Positions 1 to 7,716 of a DNA stretch of 41,979 nucleotides are shown piece by piece. The stretch's first letter is position 1. The number at the start of each line of letters is the position of its first letter. Origin of the DNA: CAYFUT01 sp964346395 (GTDB taxonomy: Bacteria > Bacillota > Halanaerobiia > Halobacteroidales > Halobacteroidaceae). The translations under genes and the position numbers were made by a program. Where the stretch lies: contig CAYFUT010000016.1 of NCBI GenBank assembly GCA_964346395.1, positions 1-41,979 on the forward strand, in the 5' to 3' direction. The notes under the pieces are model-generated. The model saw nothing but the letters and a program-made list of their open reading frames with translations, had not been told where the DNA came from and ran no database searches.

Positions 1-20
1 ATACCCCGCACCAACAATCT

Positions 21-175
21 GTCGTATAACGTCCCTGGGCTTCGCGACGTCTGAGCTTGTCTTCGATAAAACTAATCTTTTCCTTAATAACAATACCGTC
101 TGACATAAGTCATCGCCGTCGCTTCCTACCATGGCTCAGATGTCGCTAAGCCCATGTTATGTGATCGTTCCTGAC
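21..175 (+). repeat. Family A palindromic repeat, copy 1 (attC-like)
   Basis: The left arm GGGCTTCGCGACGTCTGAGC (37-56) matches the reverse complement of the right arm (134-153) at 18 of 20 positions, with a 77-nt centre that carries TGACATAAGTCA. An outer ATAAC (26-30) faces GTTAT (156-160). Three other copies occur in the first 8 kb. The two mismatching arm positions are the same in all copies. Confidence 0.8.
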
Positions 176-250
176 GTCGGTTAGAGTATAAGATATCCAA
201 TATACTAAAAATCCCTGAATAATACTCCTTCTATATTTGGGTTCAACCTT

Positions 251-448
251 TTAAAGCTCCGGATTAAATTGATCTATAGCATTAGCAAGCTCTAGAAAAC
301 GCAAATTAATATCAGCACCACTTTTGCTTTTTTTATTTTTTTTCACCATTTTGAATTTGAAGATTCTATATGGCTTATATAATTTTTCCTGATAAAGTTT
401 ATTCGTGCTCTTAAATTCAATTGCTAACCCCTCAAAATCTAATAAAAC
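251..448 (-). pseudogene. Start-less 65-codon coding remnant, unknown family
   Basis: A 65-codon frame is open between stops but has no ATG, GTG or TTG near its upstream end. The only internal ATG (residue 34) has no ribosome binding site. The residues look protein-like, with a basic middle and a segment GADINLRFLELANAIDQF. I do not recognise the family. It ends about 75 bp from family A copy 1, the same arrangement as the DUF952 gene and the methyltransferase fragment next to copies 3 and 4. A chance open frame in AT-rich DNA cannot be excluded. Confidence 0.35.
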
Positions 449-1030
449 TTAAGTCATTTTCTAGACTCGGCACTCAATCGGTGCTACTAATTAGCTGCCA
501 GCTCCTGAATTATTCAGCGGCAAAGGTTTTAACCTTTTTCAACTGCTGCAACCACTCTTAGCAAATAAAATGAGGACAGAACTCCCATACTTTTATATGC
601 CCAGCAATAAACCCCTTTTTCCGTTTCAGTTATGCTCTCACCTAAATATTAATGCTACTTTTTTATCCAATAACTAAGAATAATTCAGGTTTCAAAGTTT
701 TTCTTTTTAAGAATTTAGTTAGCTCGAATTACTTTTATAAGTTCCTCTTAAAGTAAAAGCACCTCTAACTCATAATCCTTTTGAGGGGTGGGCTTAAATG
801 TTTATGAATCTCTATATATAAATTTCCTAATAAATCAATATTATTCCTGGCAAACTAAAAAAATAAACCAATTTTTTTCTCTCAATACCCTATTTCCTCT
901 TGAGTAAAGTGCTGATATTAATTTGTCTCTTGCTCCTAAAATCATTTCAGAATAAACAAGTTAGTCTCGAACCTTATGAACTCCCCTTTTATCTTTTGAC
1001 TTTAACCATTTTACAAAAAATAAAATCCAA

Positions 1031-1057
1031 GTCAGGAATGTCACATAACTTCTTATT
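1031..1057 (-). repeat. Inverted half-box matching the family A right end
   Basis: GTCAGGAATGTCACATAAC (1031-1049) is the inverted counterpart of the right end of family A copy 1 (156-174), including its copy-specific CCTGAC. A close relative lies at 8150-8168 and is inverted relative to copy 4. The two half-boxes share about 28 bp, including the trailing TTATTT. Confidence 0.65.
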
Positions 1058-1177
1058 TAACGAAAAAATTATTTAAAATCAAAATAAGATTATTTTAACG
1101 ACATATTTCGTTTAAATCTTATTTATCAGAAATTGCCCTCAAAATGTTTGAAGGACAAAAAAGATAATTATTAAAAA

Positions 1178-1570
1178 TCATAACTTTTGAGAATTATTTT
1201 TTAACCAATTGGCTAAATCTTTTTTAGACATATTTCCATTTTCAATATTTAAAATAAGCGTTTTCCGTTCTTCCAATTTGCCAGTTATTTCGTATCCATT
1301 AATACCCAAAAAATTTTTCATTGTGTAATAAGCAGTTCTTTTATTGCCATCATGAAATGGATGATTATTACATAAGTGATATGCATAATTAGCAGCTATT
1401 TCAAAAAGACTTGCTTTTCCGTAATAATATACATTTTTGGCTTGGACGACTGCAGATTCTAATAAATTAATATCTCGTATACCATCTTTACCCCCATAAT
1501 CCTCAAGGATAGCTTGATGTAATACAATAACTGAAATAGGTTTAATAAATTCTGGTTTTGATGATTCCAT
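1178..1570 (-). CDS. doc: Doc/Fic-family toxin (death-on-curing)
   Basis: This 130-residue protein has the Doc length and the Fic-fold signature HPFHDGNKR at residues 70-78. H70 is the conserved histidine, and the GNKR part is the nucleotide-binding loop. Doc toxins of type II toxin-antitoxin systems phosphorylate EF-Tu and stop translation; the other Fic proteins mostly AMPylate. The first ATG is preceded by AGGAGG. It is the second gene of a two-gene operon, 29 bp after the antitoxin, which is the usual order. The signature reads DGNKR rather than the DANKR of phage P1 Doc, so the exact chemistry is unproven. Confidence 0.88.
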   Translation of the reverse strand: MESSKPEFIKPISVIVLHQAILEDYGGKDGIRDINLLESAVVQAKNVYYYGKASLFEIAANYAYHLCNNHPFHDGNKRTAYYTMKNFLGINGYEITGKLEERKTLILNIENGNMSKKDLANWLKNNSQKL

Positions 1571-1599
1571 AATTTAATCCTCCTAAATGCTATAAATAT

Positions 1600-1905
1600 T
1601 TAATTATTAGCTAGATATTCTAATACTTCATCTTCTTCAGATTTAGTTTTATCATACATTTTTAATATTTTTTGCACTTGAGGATCGTTTAAAGCTTTTT
1701 TTAGTTTTTCAATTTGCTCTAAGGTTTCATCCATATTTTGTAATTCTTCTAATGTTTTTTGAAGTGTTTCACTGTGCTTTTTATTAAATTTTTTAATAAA
1801 TTTTCTAAGTTCAACACTAGCGTTACTTCCTAATTGGTTGCAGATTTCTTTAAAATTTTCCCACTCTTGGGAGTCACATCTAAACTGTTTGTTTTCAAGA
1901 GCCAT
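1600..1905 (-). CDS. Putative ribbon-helix-helix antitoxin of the Doc-like toxin
   Basis: The protein has 101 residues. Residues 5-40 have the pattern of a short beta strand (KQFRCDS) followed by two helices, with SNASVELRKFI resembling the second helix of RHH/CopG DNA-binding domains. The remaining 60 residues are a charged helical stretch that could wrap and neutralise the toxin. It lies directly upstream of the Doc-like gene, behind a strong GGAGG and a near-consensus promoter. P1 Doc is paired with Phd, a different fold, so an RHH partner would be a module swap. The family call is inferred from context and pattern, not from a clear match. Confidence 0.6.
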   Translation of the reverse strand: MALENKQFRCDSQEWENFKEICNQLGSNASVELRKFIKKFNKKHSETLQKTLEELQNMDETLEQIEKLKKALNDPQVQKILKMYDKTKSEEDEVLEYLANN

Positions 1906-1935
1906 AATTAAGACCTCCTTGTTTATATTTTGTAT

Positions 1936-1979
1936 TTACATTGTACTTACATTATATCTTATTCTTTATCTTTAATCAA
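1936..1979 (-). promoter_or_regulatory. Sigma-A promoter and candidate autoregulatory operator of the toxin-antitoxin operon
   Basis: Read on the minus strand there is TTGATT (1974-1979), a 17-bp spacer and TATAAT (1951-1956). On the plus strand two direct TTACATT copies (1936-1942 and 1947-1953) lie 11 bp apart and overlap the -10 box. That is one helical turn, as expected for tandem RHH dimers repressing their own promoter. The operator role is inferred. Confidence 0.6.
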
Positions 1980-2047
1980 GTGATTGAAATTTATACTTTT
2001 ATTTAATAGAATAATTTTACAGGCGATCGAAAAATGTAAGTTTTAAA

Positions 2048-2196
2048 GGAACTTCGGGCAACTTCAGATAACAGAGGCTTAGCGACATCTGGTAGTGGTG
2101 CATAAACAAGGGCGGGAGCTGACTTATGAAATATAGGAGGTTAGGAAAAGGTTGCAGTAGATATTTTGCAGACGTCGCGAAGCCTCGGGACGATTC
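2048..2196 (-). repeat. Family A palindromic repeat, copy 2 (inverted orientation)
   Basis: The arms at 2074-2091 and 2169-2186 match each other at 16 of 18 positions around a 77-nt centre, the same geometry as copy 1. It is reversed relative to copies 1, 3 and 4. It ends about 10 bp from the recombinase stop codon. The two mismatching arm positions are those seen in the other copies. Confidence 0.8.
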
Positions 2197-2206
2197 CTTA
2201 CTTTAT

Positions 2207-3253
2207 TTATTCTTCCATTAAACTATCCAAAGGATTTTTTATTTGCGATACATCCCGCTTACTAACATGCGTATATATTTCAGTAGTATTTGAATCTTTA
2301 TGCCCCAGCAATTTTTGTATATAACGTAGATCAGTCCCTTTTTCTAATAGATGAGTAGCAAATGAATGGCGGAGATTATGTACTGATACATCTTTAGAAA
2401 TACCAGCTTTTTTACAGGCTTTTTTGAATATCCTCTGAACACTTCTCTTAGTTAAATGTTTCCCCGGTTTTGCTCCTGGAAACACCCATTTGCTATTTAT
2501 CCTATAAGATTTAAAATAATCCCTTAATTGCTGAAGGCACCAATCCGAAAGTAAAGTATATCGATCTTTCCTTCCTTTTCCCTGCTTTACTCTTAGTAAC
2601 ATTCGATCTGAATCAATATCCTCCCACTTTAATCTAACGACCTCACTTACCCTTAACCCAGCCGAATAGATAACAGTTAGAATGGTTTTATGCTTTTCAT
2701 TATCAAGTGAATTTAATATTTTCTTTACTTCTTCTTTACTCAAAACCTTTGGAAGAGTTTTCTTATTTTTAGGTCGGGATACTGTAACTTCTATATCTTT
2801 ATTTAACACATCCTCTCCTAAAAATTTAACAGCACTAATAGCCTGATTAACAAAAGAATGGGAAAAAGATTTTTCTTCTAGAAGATATATTAAATATTTT
2901 TTTAAATCAGACTCTTTGAGTTTAATTAACCTTTTATCTACATACCTTTTAAATTTTCGGATATGACTTAAATATACTTCCTGAGTATTTTCACTATACC
3001 CTTGTAACTTTAATTCTTCTGCTGCTTTAAACATCAAGTAATCATTTTGGACTTTCTTTTCAATATTGAATTTTTCTTCTGCAAATAACTCTTTTAACCG
3101 CTCCAAATTTTCAGGACAGTAAGGAATTAACCAAATTTTCTTTTCCGACATCCATTTCTTTCCTTCAATCTGCTTTACTTTTTTTACTCGTTCCGGCTTA
3201 TAAGGAAAATCAACTGCTAAATATTCTTTTAATTTACTAATTTTAATAGACAT
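2207..3253 (-). CDS. IntI/Xer-like tyrosine recombinase with extra N-terminal module
   Basis: This site-specific recombinase has 348 residues. The catalytic set is visible: R201 (AGLRVSE), a lysine in QGKGRKDR (residues 224-231), H292 and R295 (HNLRHSF), H318 (LLGHKD) and the nucleophile Y327 (EIYTHV). Residues 70-150 form the SAM-like core-binding domain. The tail KNPLDSL resembles the SPLDAL ending of integron integrases, but the IntI-specific insertion between the second and third catalytic patches is absent. Residues 1-65 are an additional module with a W..(6)..W-LIPY pattern, reminiscent of HARP-type domains. The start is supported by AAGGAG. It stands alone, flanked by family A copies 2 and 3. 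Possible roles are cassette recombination or chromosomal Xer-like resolution. Confidence 0.85.
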   Translation of the reverse strand: MSIKISKLKEYLAVDFPYKPERVKKVKQIEGKKWMSEKKIWLIPYCPENLERLKELFAEEKFNIEKKVQNDYLMFKAAEELKLQGYSENTQEVYLSHIRKFKRYVDKRLIKLKESDLKKYLIYLLEEKSFSHSFVNQAISAVKFLGEDVLNKDIEVTVSRPKNKKTLPKVLSKEEVKKILNSLDNEKHKTILTVIYSAGLRVSEVVRLKWEDIDSDRMLLRVKQGKGRKDRYTLLSDWCLQQLRDYFKSYRINSKWVFPGAKPGKHLTKRSVQRIFKKACKKAGISKDVSVHNLRHSFATHLLEKGTDLRYIQKLLGHKDSNTTEIYTHVSKRDVSQIKNPLDSLMEE

Positions 3254-3476
3254 AAATTGGCTCCTTTCTTTTATTTCCTTATTAGTAAATTTATAACCAA
3301 TTTATATCCTTAATATACATTAACTCGAAATGCTATATTAATCGATTTACTTAGTATTTTATTTTTCTATATCAGCCAACATTTTCCTGCAAAAAATAAC
3401 TATTTGCTGCTTTGATTATGTTTAAAAGTAAAAAAACCCGGGCCAACTTCCCCTTAGCTTATATTCCACCTCTAGA

Positions 3477-3725
3477 TTACTTACTTTCTTGCTTATAGAA
3501 TATATATCCCAATACTGTGCCTCCAGCAATCAAACCAACCGCACTTGCGTTAACTCCTGTAAAATCAATCTGATAAACGCTGGAGGTATAACTTCCATTA
3601 GCAGCAGCTTGAAATGCTATTCGGCCCATCTTAGGCACAACCAAATTCAAAACTGTAGTCCCTAGTAACGTACTTATCCCTAGGACAATTATTATCCCCG
3701 AAAATACAAACCCAATTTTATTCAT
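3477..3725 (-). CDS. Small two-pass membrane protein, unknown
   Basis: The protein has 82 residues with hydrophobic segments at about residues 4-32 and 58-74, joined by a polar loop, and a short charged tail YKQESK. The ATG start is chosen because AAGGGGTGAG lies just before it; an upstream in-frame GTG falls inside that ribosome binding site. I do not recognise the family. Family B and family A repeats lie immediately upstream, so the promoter must lie in or near repeat DNA. Phage holin-like topology is possible but not supported by neighbours. Confidence 0.5.
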   Translation of the reverse strand: MNKIGFVFSGIIIVLGISTLLGTTVLNLVVPKMGRIAFQAAANGSYTSSVYQIDFTGVNASAVGLIAGGTVLGYIFYKQESK

Positions 3726-3742
3726 AGTACTCACCCCTTCCT

Positions 3743-3867
3743 CAACAAAGATATTAGTTTCGCTTTGTTCGCGCTATAGCTAAATCAACCCTTTTAATTG
3801 AAGTGCTAATTGTCCTTACGCCTTTTTCCGCAATTAGTCCTCTTCTTAACAGAAGGGACTGTTAGTT
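3743..3867 (+). repeat. Family B structured repeat, copy 1
   Basis: The copy carries the family core TTAG(T/C)TTCGCTTTG...AGCTAAATCAACC, with TTAG pairing with CTAA. A second hairpin AGTCC...GGGACT follows. It abuts family A copy 3. Other copies are at 9666, 15293, 18178 and 22053. Confidence 0.6.
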
Positions 3868-4015
3868 GAACCGTCCTCGGGCTTCGCCACGTATAAGCTT
3901 ACCTTCGATAAAACTAACTTTTTCCTTAATGCTGGAGAATCTGATATAAATCAGTTCTCTCGCTTACTACACGACTCATATGTGGCTAAACCTGTGTTAT
4001 GTAAAGTCCTCGACC
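3866..4015 (+). repeat. Family A palindromic repeat, copy 3
   Basis: The arms at 3879-3898 and 3974-3993 match at 14 of 20 positions around a 75-nt centre. Relative to copies 1, 2 and 4 the core GCGAC has become GCCAC in the left arm and GTCGC has become GTGGC in the right arm, a paired change that preserves the stem. Confidence 0.8.
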
Positions 4016-4100
4016 TTCCAAAACTAAACTTCTTATGTAACTAATGCTTTGGTTTTCTTATTTTTTTTATGTTTTAAATCATCTTTTAAAGTATTTTTCT

Positions 4101-4457
4101 TTATTCTGATTCAAATTCATATTCTTTCAATTTTTCAGGCAAACTAAATTGTCCCTCTTCATTAAAACTGAACTCATAAACATCCTTCACAGCTTCAACA
4201 TCTAACGGACCATAAATATGTGGATATTCTTCTCCAGCTTGATACAAATCTTCATAAACTATTTCTGAACTAACTTTCTTTTCATCAATACATAACAAAA
4301 CTAAATCCTTCTCTCCCTCAAACAAGCTATTAGCTATCTTTAAAACCTGTTCTACTTGAGAACAGTGGATGAAACCATTAGTATTTAATGACTCAGTTTT
4401 ATAAAAATTATTTTCTTTTGCTTTTCTCCAATCTTTCCTTTTTGTAATATGGGTTAT
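4101..4457 (-). pseudogene. DUF952-family gene with missing or non-standard start codon
   Basis: The frame reads as a full-length DUF952 protein of about 118 residues: the start ITHIT, then GFIHCS, DLVLLCID and YPHIYGPLDVEAV, all family hallmarks. Where family members begin with M-IYHIT, the codon here is ATA (4455-4457), and a stop lies four codons upstream. No ATG, GTG or TTG occurs until a TTG at 4325, which would remove the first 45 conserved residues. Either the start was lost and the gene is dead, or ATA or the nearby ATT is used. AAAAGGGGAT sits just before the ATA, too close for a normal ribosome binding site. The function of the family is unknown. Family A copy 3 lies about 85 bp downstream. 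Confidence 0.75.
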
Positions 4458-4598
4458 ATCCCCTTTTTAAGTTTATTATTTTTCACATTAATCTCTTTAC
4501 TTTTTTTCTAGAAGGTTTTGAACTTAATATTATAGCCTACAGTTTAAAGCCAGTAACCATAGCACGAAAGTACCACTATATATCAAATAAGTGTCACT

Positions 4599-5720
4599 TT
4601 AACTATTTAATATAAATAACGCTTCTATTCTCGTCCCTACCCCCGGCTTAGATTTAATCTCCAACTGTCCGTTATTCTCCCGGCAGCGCTGTTTCATATT
4701 TTCTAGACCATTTCCGGCTTCAATTTCTTCAGTAACAAATCCTATTCCATCATCTTCTATTATTAATTTAATATCTTCTTTTCTTTGTTTAAGGCACAGA
4801 TCAACCTTATCCGCATCAGCATATTTCTGAACATTACCTAAACTTTCTTGAACAATTCGATAAATCGCTAATTCCTGTCTAGGATTAAGTTTTCCTATTT
4901 CTTCTAGCTCTAAATTAACTTCTATCTGCTGCCTCTCAGCAAATAAATTACAGTGTAATTTTACAGCCTCTATAAGCCCTTTCTCTTCTAGTAAAGAAGG
5001 TTTTAACTCTTCAATCATCGTCCGTAATTCATCAAGGGTAGTTCGAGCTGTTGTCTCTAAATGATTTACTATATCTTCTGTTCTTTCTGATTCATCTAAT
5101 TCTTCCTGTAGAGAATAAACTGCATAAATTATTCCCTGAATCCCCTGCGAAACAGAATCATGTAGCTCTCTAGCCAATCGGTTCCGCTCCTGAGATACTA
5201 TTAGATTTCTAGTTTTCTCCTCTAATAGCGATTCTTTTTCTGCAATTTCCGATAGGTACTTATTTTCTAACTCCAAAGTTAATACCTTCTTCCGCATCTT
5301 CCACAGGCGGTAATCCACTACCATCACTACTGCTCCAAAAACATACCCACTCCCTATCCCCCATAAAGCAAAGCGAAATTCCTCATATAAACCAGTTTTG
5401 AACAGAATAAATATAAATATAAGCCCCACACTAGTTACTACTACAAAAAAAGTAACTACCTTACGCCGCCAATAATTTTCAACCCCTATGTTTGCTAACC
5501 ACCTACTTAAATAAACACCTATTATTCCTGCTAATCCAGAAATAGTTCCTGGAATAATAGGAGCCAGAACTGCTATCGACCAGTTAGTAAACACCACAAC
5601 ATCAGTAGTTATACTTAATAAAGAAGCAACTCCGCCTACTACTATTCCTACTCCTCCAGTTACCAATCCTGTCCGTAAGATACTATCCTCCAGTTTATCT
5701 TCAATTTCTTGTTGACTCAT
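4599..5720 (-). CDS. Membrane sensor histidine kinase, LiaS/DesK/NarX type
   Basis: This two-component kinase has 373 residues. Four membrane segments lie at about residues 17-38, 48-71, 89-107 and 117-136, followed by a coiled-coil linker. The HisKA_3 dimerisation motif ERNRLARELHDSVSQGI has phospho-acceptor H187. The HATPase part shows the N box (QESLGNVQKYA, N296), DDGIGF (323-328) and GNGLENM. There is no large extracellular sensor loop, so the signal is probably sensed in or at the membrane, as in LiaS or DesK. It is the second gene of the operon, 21 bp after its response regulator, with AGGAGG before the ATG. Confidence 0.92.
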   Translation of the reverse strand: MSQQEIEDKLEDSILRTGLVTGGVGIVVGGVASLLSITTDVVVFTNWSIAVLAPIIPGTISGLAGIIGVYLSRWLANIGVENYWRRKVVTFFVVVTSVGLIFIFILFKTGLYEEFRFALWGIGSGYVFGAVVMVVDYRLWKMRKKVLTLELENKYLSEIAEKESLLEEKTRNLIVSQERNRLARELHDSVSQGIQGIIYAVYSLQEELDESERTEDIVNHLETTARTTLDELRTMIEELKPSLLEEKGLIEAVKLHCNLFAERQQIEVNLELEEIGKLNPRQELAIYRIVQESLGNVQKYADADKVDLCLKQRKEDIKLIIEDDGIGFVTEEIEAGNGLENMKQRCRENNGQLEIKSKPGVGTRIEALFILNS

Positions 5721-5741
5721 TATTTCTCGCCTCCTAAGTAC

Positions 5742-6374
5742 TTAGACTAACCCCTGCCGTACCGCATATAAAGCTGCCTCAGTTCGACTAGTTACCTGCA
5801 GTTTCTGAAACAGATTAGTAACATGAGTTTTTACTGTATTTTTACTAACCACTAATTCATCAGCAATTTCTTGATTACCCAAACCGTCAGAAATTAATGC
5901 AAGTACTTCTAATTCGCGGTCAGTTAATGGCTCAATTAATTCCTGAGGTTGCTTTTTAACCTGTACTTTATTTAATAATTGAGCTGCTATTTCCTCTTCA
6001 AAATAAGTTCCTCCCGCAGCTACTGCTTTTATTGCCGCTACAAGTTCTTCCGGCTGCGAATCTTTTAATAAATAACCATCCGCTCCCGCTTGAAGAGCAG
6101 AATAAACTTTATTCCAGCTGCCGAAGCTAGTCAGTACTAATACTTTAATCTTAGGGTACTTATTCTGCAGCTGTTGAGTGGCTTCTACTCCATCTAACTC
6201 TGGCATCTGTAGATCCATTAACACTACATCAACTTCAGTTTCTGCTACAAAAGATAACGCTTCCACCCCCGTTTCCAGTTCTGCTACTAATTCTAGTTCA
6301 GAATTAGATTCCAAATACAATCGAATTCCTTTTCGAAATAACGGGTGGTCATCTACTATCAATATTTTAATCAT
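5742..6374 (-). CDS. NarL/FixJ-family response regulator
   Basis: The 210-residue regulator has an N-terminal receiver (D8 and D9 acidic pair, phospho-acceptor D54 in VLMDLQMP, T/S switch in VLTSF, conserved K in YLLKDS) and a C-terminal LuxR-type helix-turn-helix (LTDRELEVLALISDGLGNQE and KNTVKTHV, residues about 148-205). It is cotranscribed with the downstream histidine kinase. A membrane-protein gene diverges from it 312 bp away, with direct repeats in between that look like its binding sites. Confidence 0.93.
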   Translation of the reverse strand: MIKILIVDDHPLFRKGIRLYLESNSELELVAELETGVEALSFVAETEVDVVLMDLQMPELDGVEATQQLQNKYPKIKVLVLTSFGSWNKVYSALQAGADGYLLKDSQPEELVAAIKAVAAGGTYFEEEIAAQLLNKVQVKKQPQELIEPLTDRELEVLALISDGLGNQEIADELVVSKNTVKTHVTNLFQKLQVTSRTEAALYAVRQGLV

Positions 6375-6581
6375 AATCTTATTTCCTCCCTACTTTTTCT
6401 CTATATTTAGAATTTATACGGAAAGTTCACTTTATATCACTTAACCTTCCTTCTATATTTAAATACCTCCTAGTTACAATTTATAGATTAAAGCTTAGAT
6501 TCCTTTTATAGTTAATAGTCATAATTGACTAGTTAATAATTAACCAAAAATTTAAATTTGATTTTCTAGTTATAATTTAGT

Positions 6582-6650
6582 TCTAGTAATTTAAGGTGAC
6601 CTGATCTAGTAATTTCGGGTGATTCTTTTTTTATTATCCTTTGCTATGAT
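6582..6650 (+). promoter_or_regulatory. Direct-repeat operator and extended -10 promoter of the duplicated membrane-protein gene
   Basis: TCTAGTAATTTAAGGTGA (6582-6599) and TCTAGTAATTTCGGGTGA (6605-6622) repeat with a 23-bp period. A partial third TCTAGT lies at 6565. They sit just upstream of the expected -35 position of an extended -10 promoter, TGCTATGAT (6642-6650). This layout fits activation by a NarL-type dimer. The divergent response regulator is the obvious candidate, by inference. Confidence 0.6.
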
Positions 6651-6686
6651 AATAGTATCAACAAAAAATCTAGGAGGAGATAAATA

Positions 6687-7619
6687 ATGAAACACTTAAT
6701 TAAGAAAAAATTATGGGGTTATATAGGCCGCTTTTCCTTAATTCACGTCATTGTTTATGCAGTAACGGCATTTTTGTTTTTAAAATTTCAGAAATTACTG
6801 CCCGCTACAAACCAAACCGCCTTGGAATTTTATGAACCGTATCAGTTATTAGGAATTAAAGAAATGTTAATGCAGATAATCCGCGGCGGTGTGTTGGCCC
6901 TTATTTTGTATCCCGCTTATAAAACTATAGTAAACAGCAAACATGGAGTAGTAATCCTGTTCGGATTTTTATGGGGCATATCCCTTTTGTGTTCTGTTGA
7001 ACCTAGACCTGGTTCTATTGAAGGATTAATTTATACTAAAACAACTCTAATAGAACACTTTGCAGTTCTTACAGCAGGAGCTCTACAGACACTGGTTTTT
7101 TCCTGGCTGTTTCTCCGCTGGGAAAGAGCATCTACAGTAATATTAGAAAAGAACATCAAACTAACCGCTAAAGGATTAGCAGGCTATCTTGGGCGCTTTA
7201 CCTTACTTCACATATTAACTTATATAGCTGTAGGCATGATTTTTTATCAACTACAAGACTATGAACAAGCATTAGCAACTAAAGAAGCATTCAAACTTTT
7301 TCGTTCTTTAGAACAGCCGTCTGTAGTAGGAGGAATGTTTTTGGGGCAGATAGTCCGCGGAGGAATTCTAGCTTTACTATTCTATCCGCTGTATGATACT
7401 TTTTTTAATAACCAACATGGTTGGAGAACTCTTTTTATTATCCTGTGGGGCTTAACTTATTTAGGAACAGGAAATATAATTCCTGACTTGATTCAAGGGG
7501 TAATTATAAAGGGAGAGTTTCTTGCCTTCGGAGTAGGTATTTCTGAAATTACTACGCAAATGTTATTATTTTCTATACTACTTTTTGTCTGGGAAACAAC
7601 AATTGATTCAAAAGTATAA
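6687..7619 (+). CDS. Internally duplicated multi-pass membrane protein
   Basis: The 310-residue protein consists of two homologous halves. GYIGRFSLIHVIVYAV near residue 11 recurs as GYLGRFTLLHILTYIA near residue 165. QIIRGGVLALILYPAYKT recurs as QIVRGGILALLFYPLYDT, and FGFLWGISLL recurs as FIILWGLTYL. Each half has about four hydrophobic segments, giving roughly eight in all. The family is not recognised. It diverges from a LiaS/DesK-type two-component pair, and its promoter carries tandem direct repeats, so it is probably that system's target. Such arrangements often concern envelope stress or membrane-active compounds (inference). The start has AGGAGGAG upstream. Confidence 0.7.
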   Translation: MKHLIKKKLWGYIGRFSLIHVIVYAVTAFLFLKFQKLLPATNQTALEFYEPYQLLGIKEMLMQIIRGGVLALILYPAYKTIVNSKHGVVILFGFLWGISLLCSVEPRPGSIEGLIYTKTTLIEHFAVLTAGALQTLVFSWLFLRWERASTVILEKNIKLTAKGLAGYLGRFTLLHILTYIAVGMIFYQLQDYEQALATKEAFKLFRSLEQPSVVGGMFLGQIVRGGILALLFYPLYDTFFNNQHGWRTLFIILWGLTYLGTGNIIPDLIQGVIIKGEFLAFGVGISEITTQMLLFSILLFVWETTIDSKV

Positions 7620-7630
7620 TTTACTTAAAA

Positions 7631-7668
7631 AACTTCCCCCTTCCTAATTAATTAGGAAGGGGGAAGTT
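7631..7668. terminator. Perfect 38-nt palindrome, terminator-like
   Basis: A perfect inverted repeat (AACTTCCCCCTTCCTAA and its mirror) begins 11 bp after the plus-strand stop codon. On the minus strand it is followed by a T-rich run, so it may act in both directions. On the plus strand the T-run is missing. Confidence 0.65.
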
Positions 7669-7716
7669 GCTCTAATACCACTTCTCTTATTGATAAAAAT
7701 AAATAATCATTTTTCA

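Larger units (their letters stand above)
1..1177. other. Gene-poor accessory stretch with repeats and a gene remnant
   Basis: No intact gene is seen in these 1.2 kb. The stretch holds family A copy 1 at its left end, a start-less 65-codon open frame on the minus strand (251-448), and an inverted half-box (1031-1049) that matches the right end of family A copy 1. The rest is AT-rich with frequent stops in all frames, which suggests decayed DNA. Confidence 0.6.

Noticed and set aside
540..625. Short minus-strand frame of about 28 codons in the decayed region
   Set aside because: It is short, lacks a start and ribosome binding site, and resembles no family.
6178..6444. Open frame on the plus strand across the response-regulator gene
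   Set aside because: It is antisense to a clear receiver domain, rich in Ser/Thr and has no ribosome binding site.
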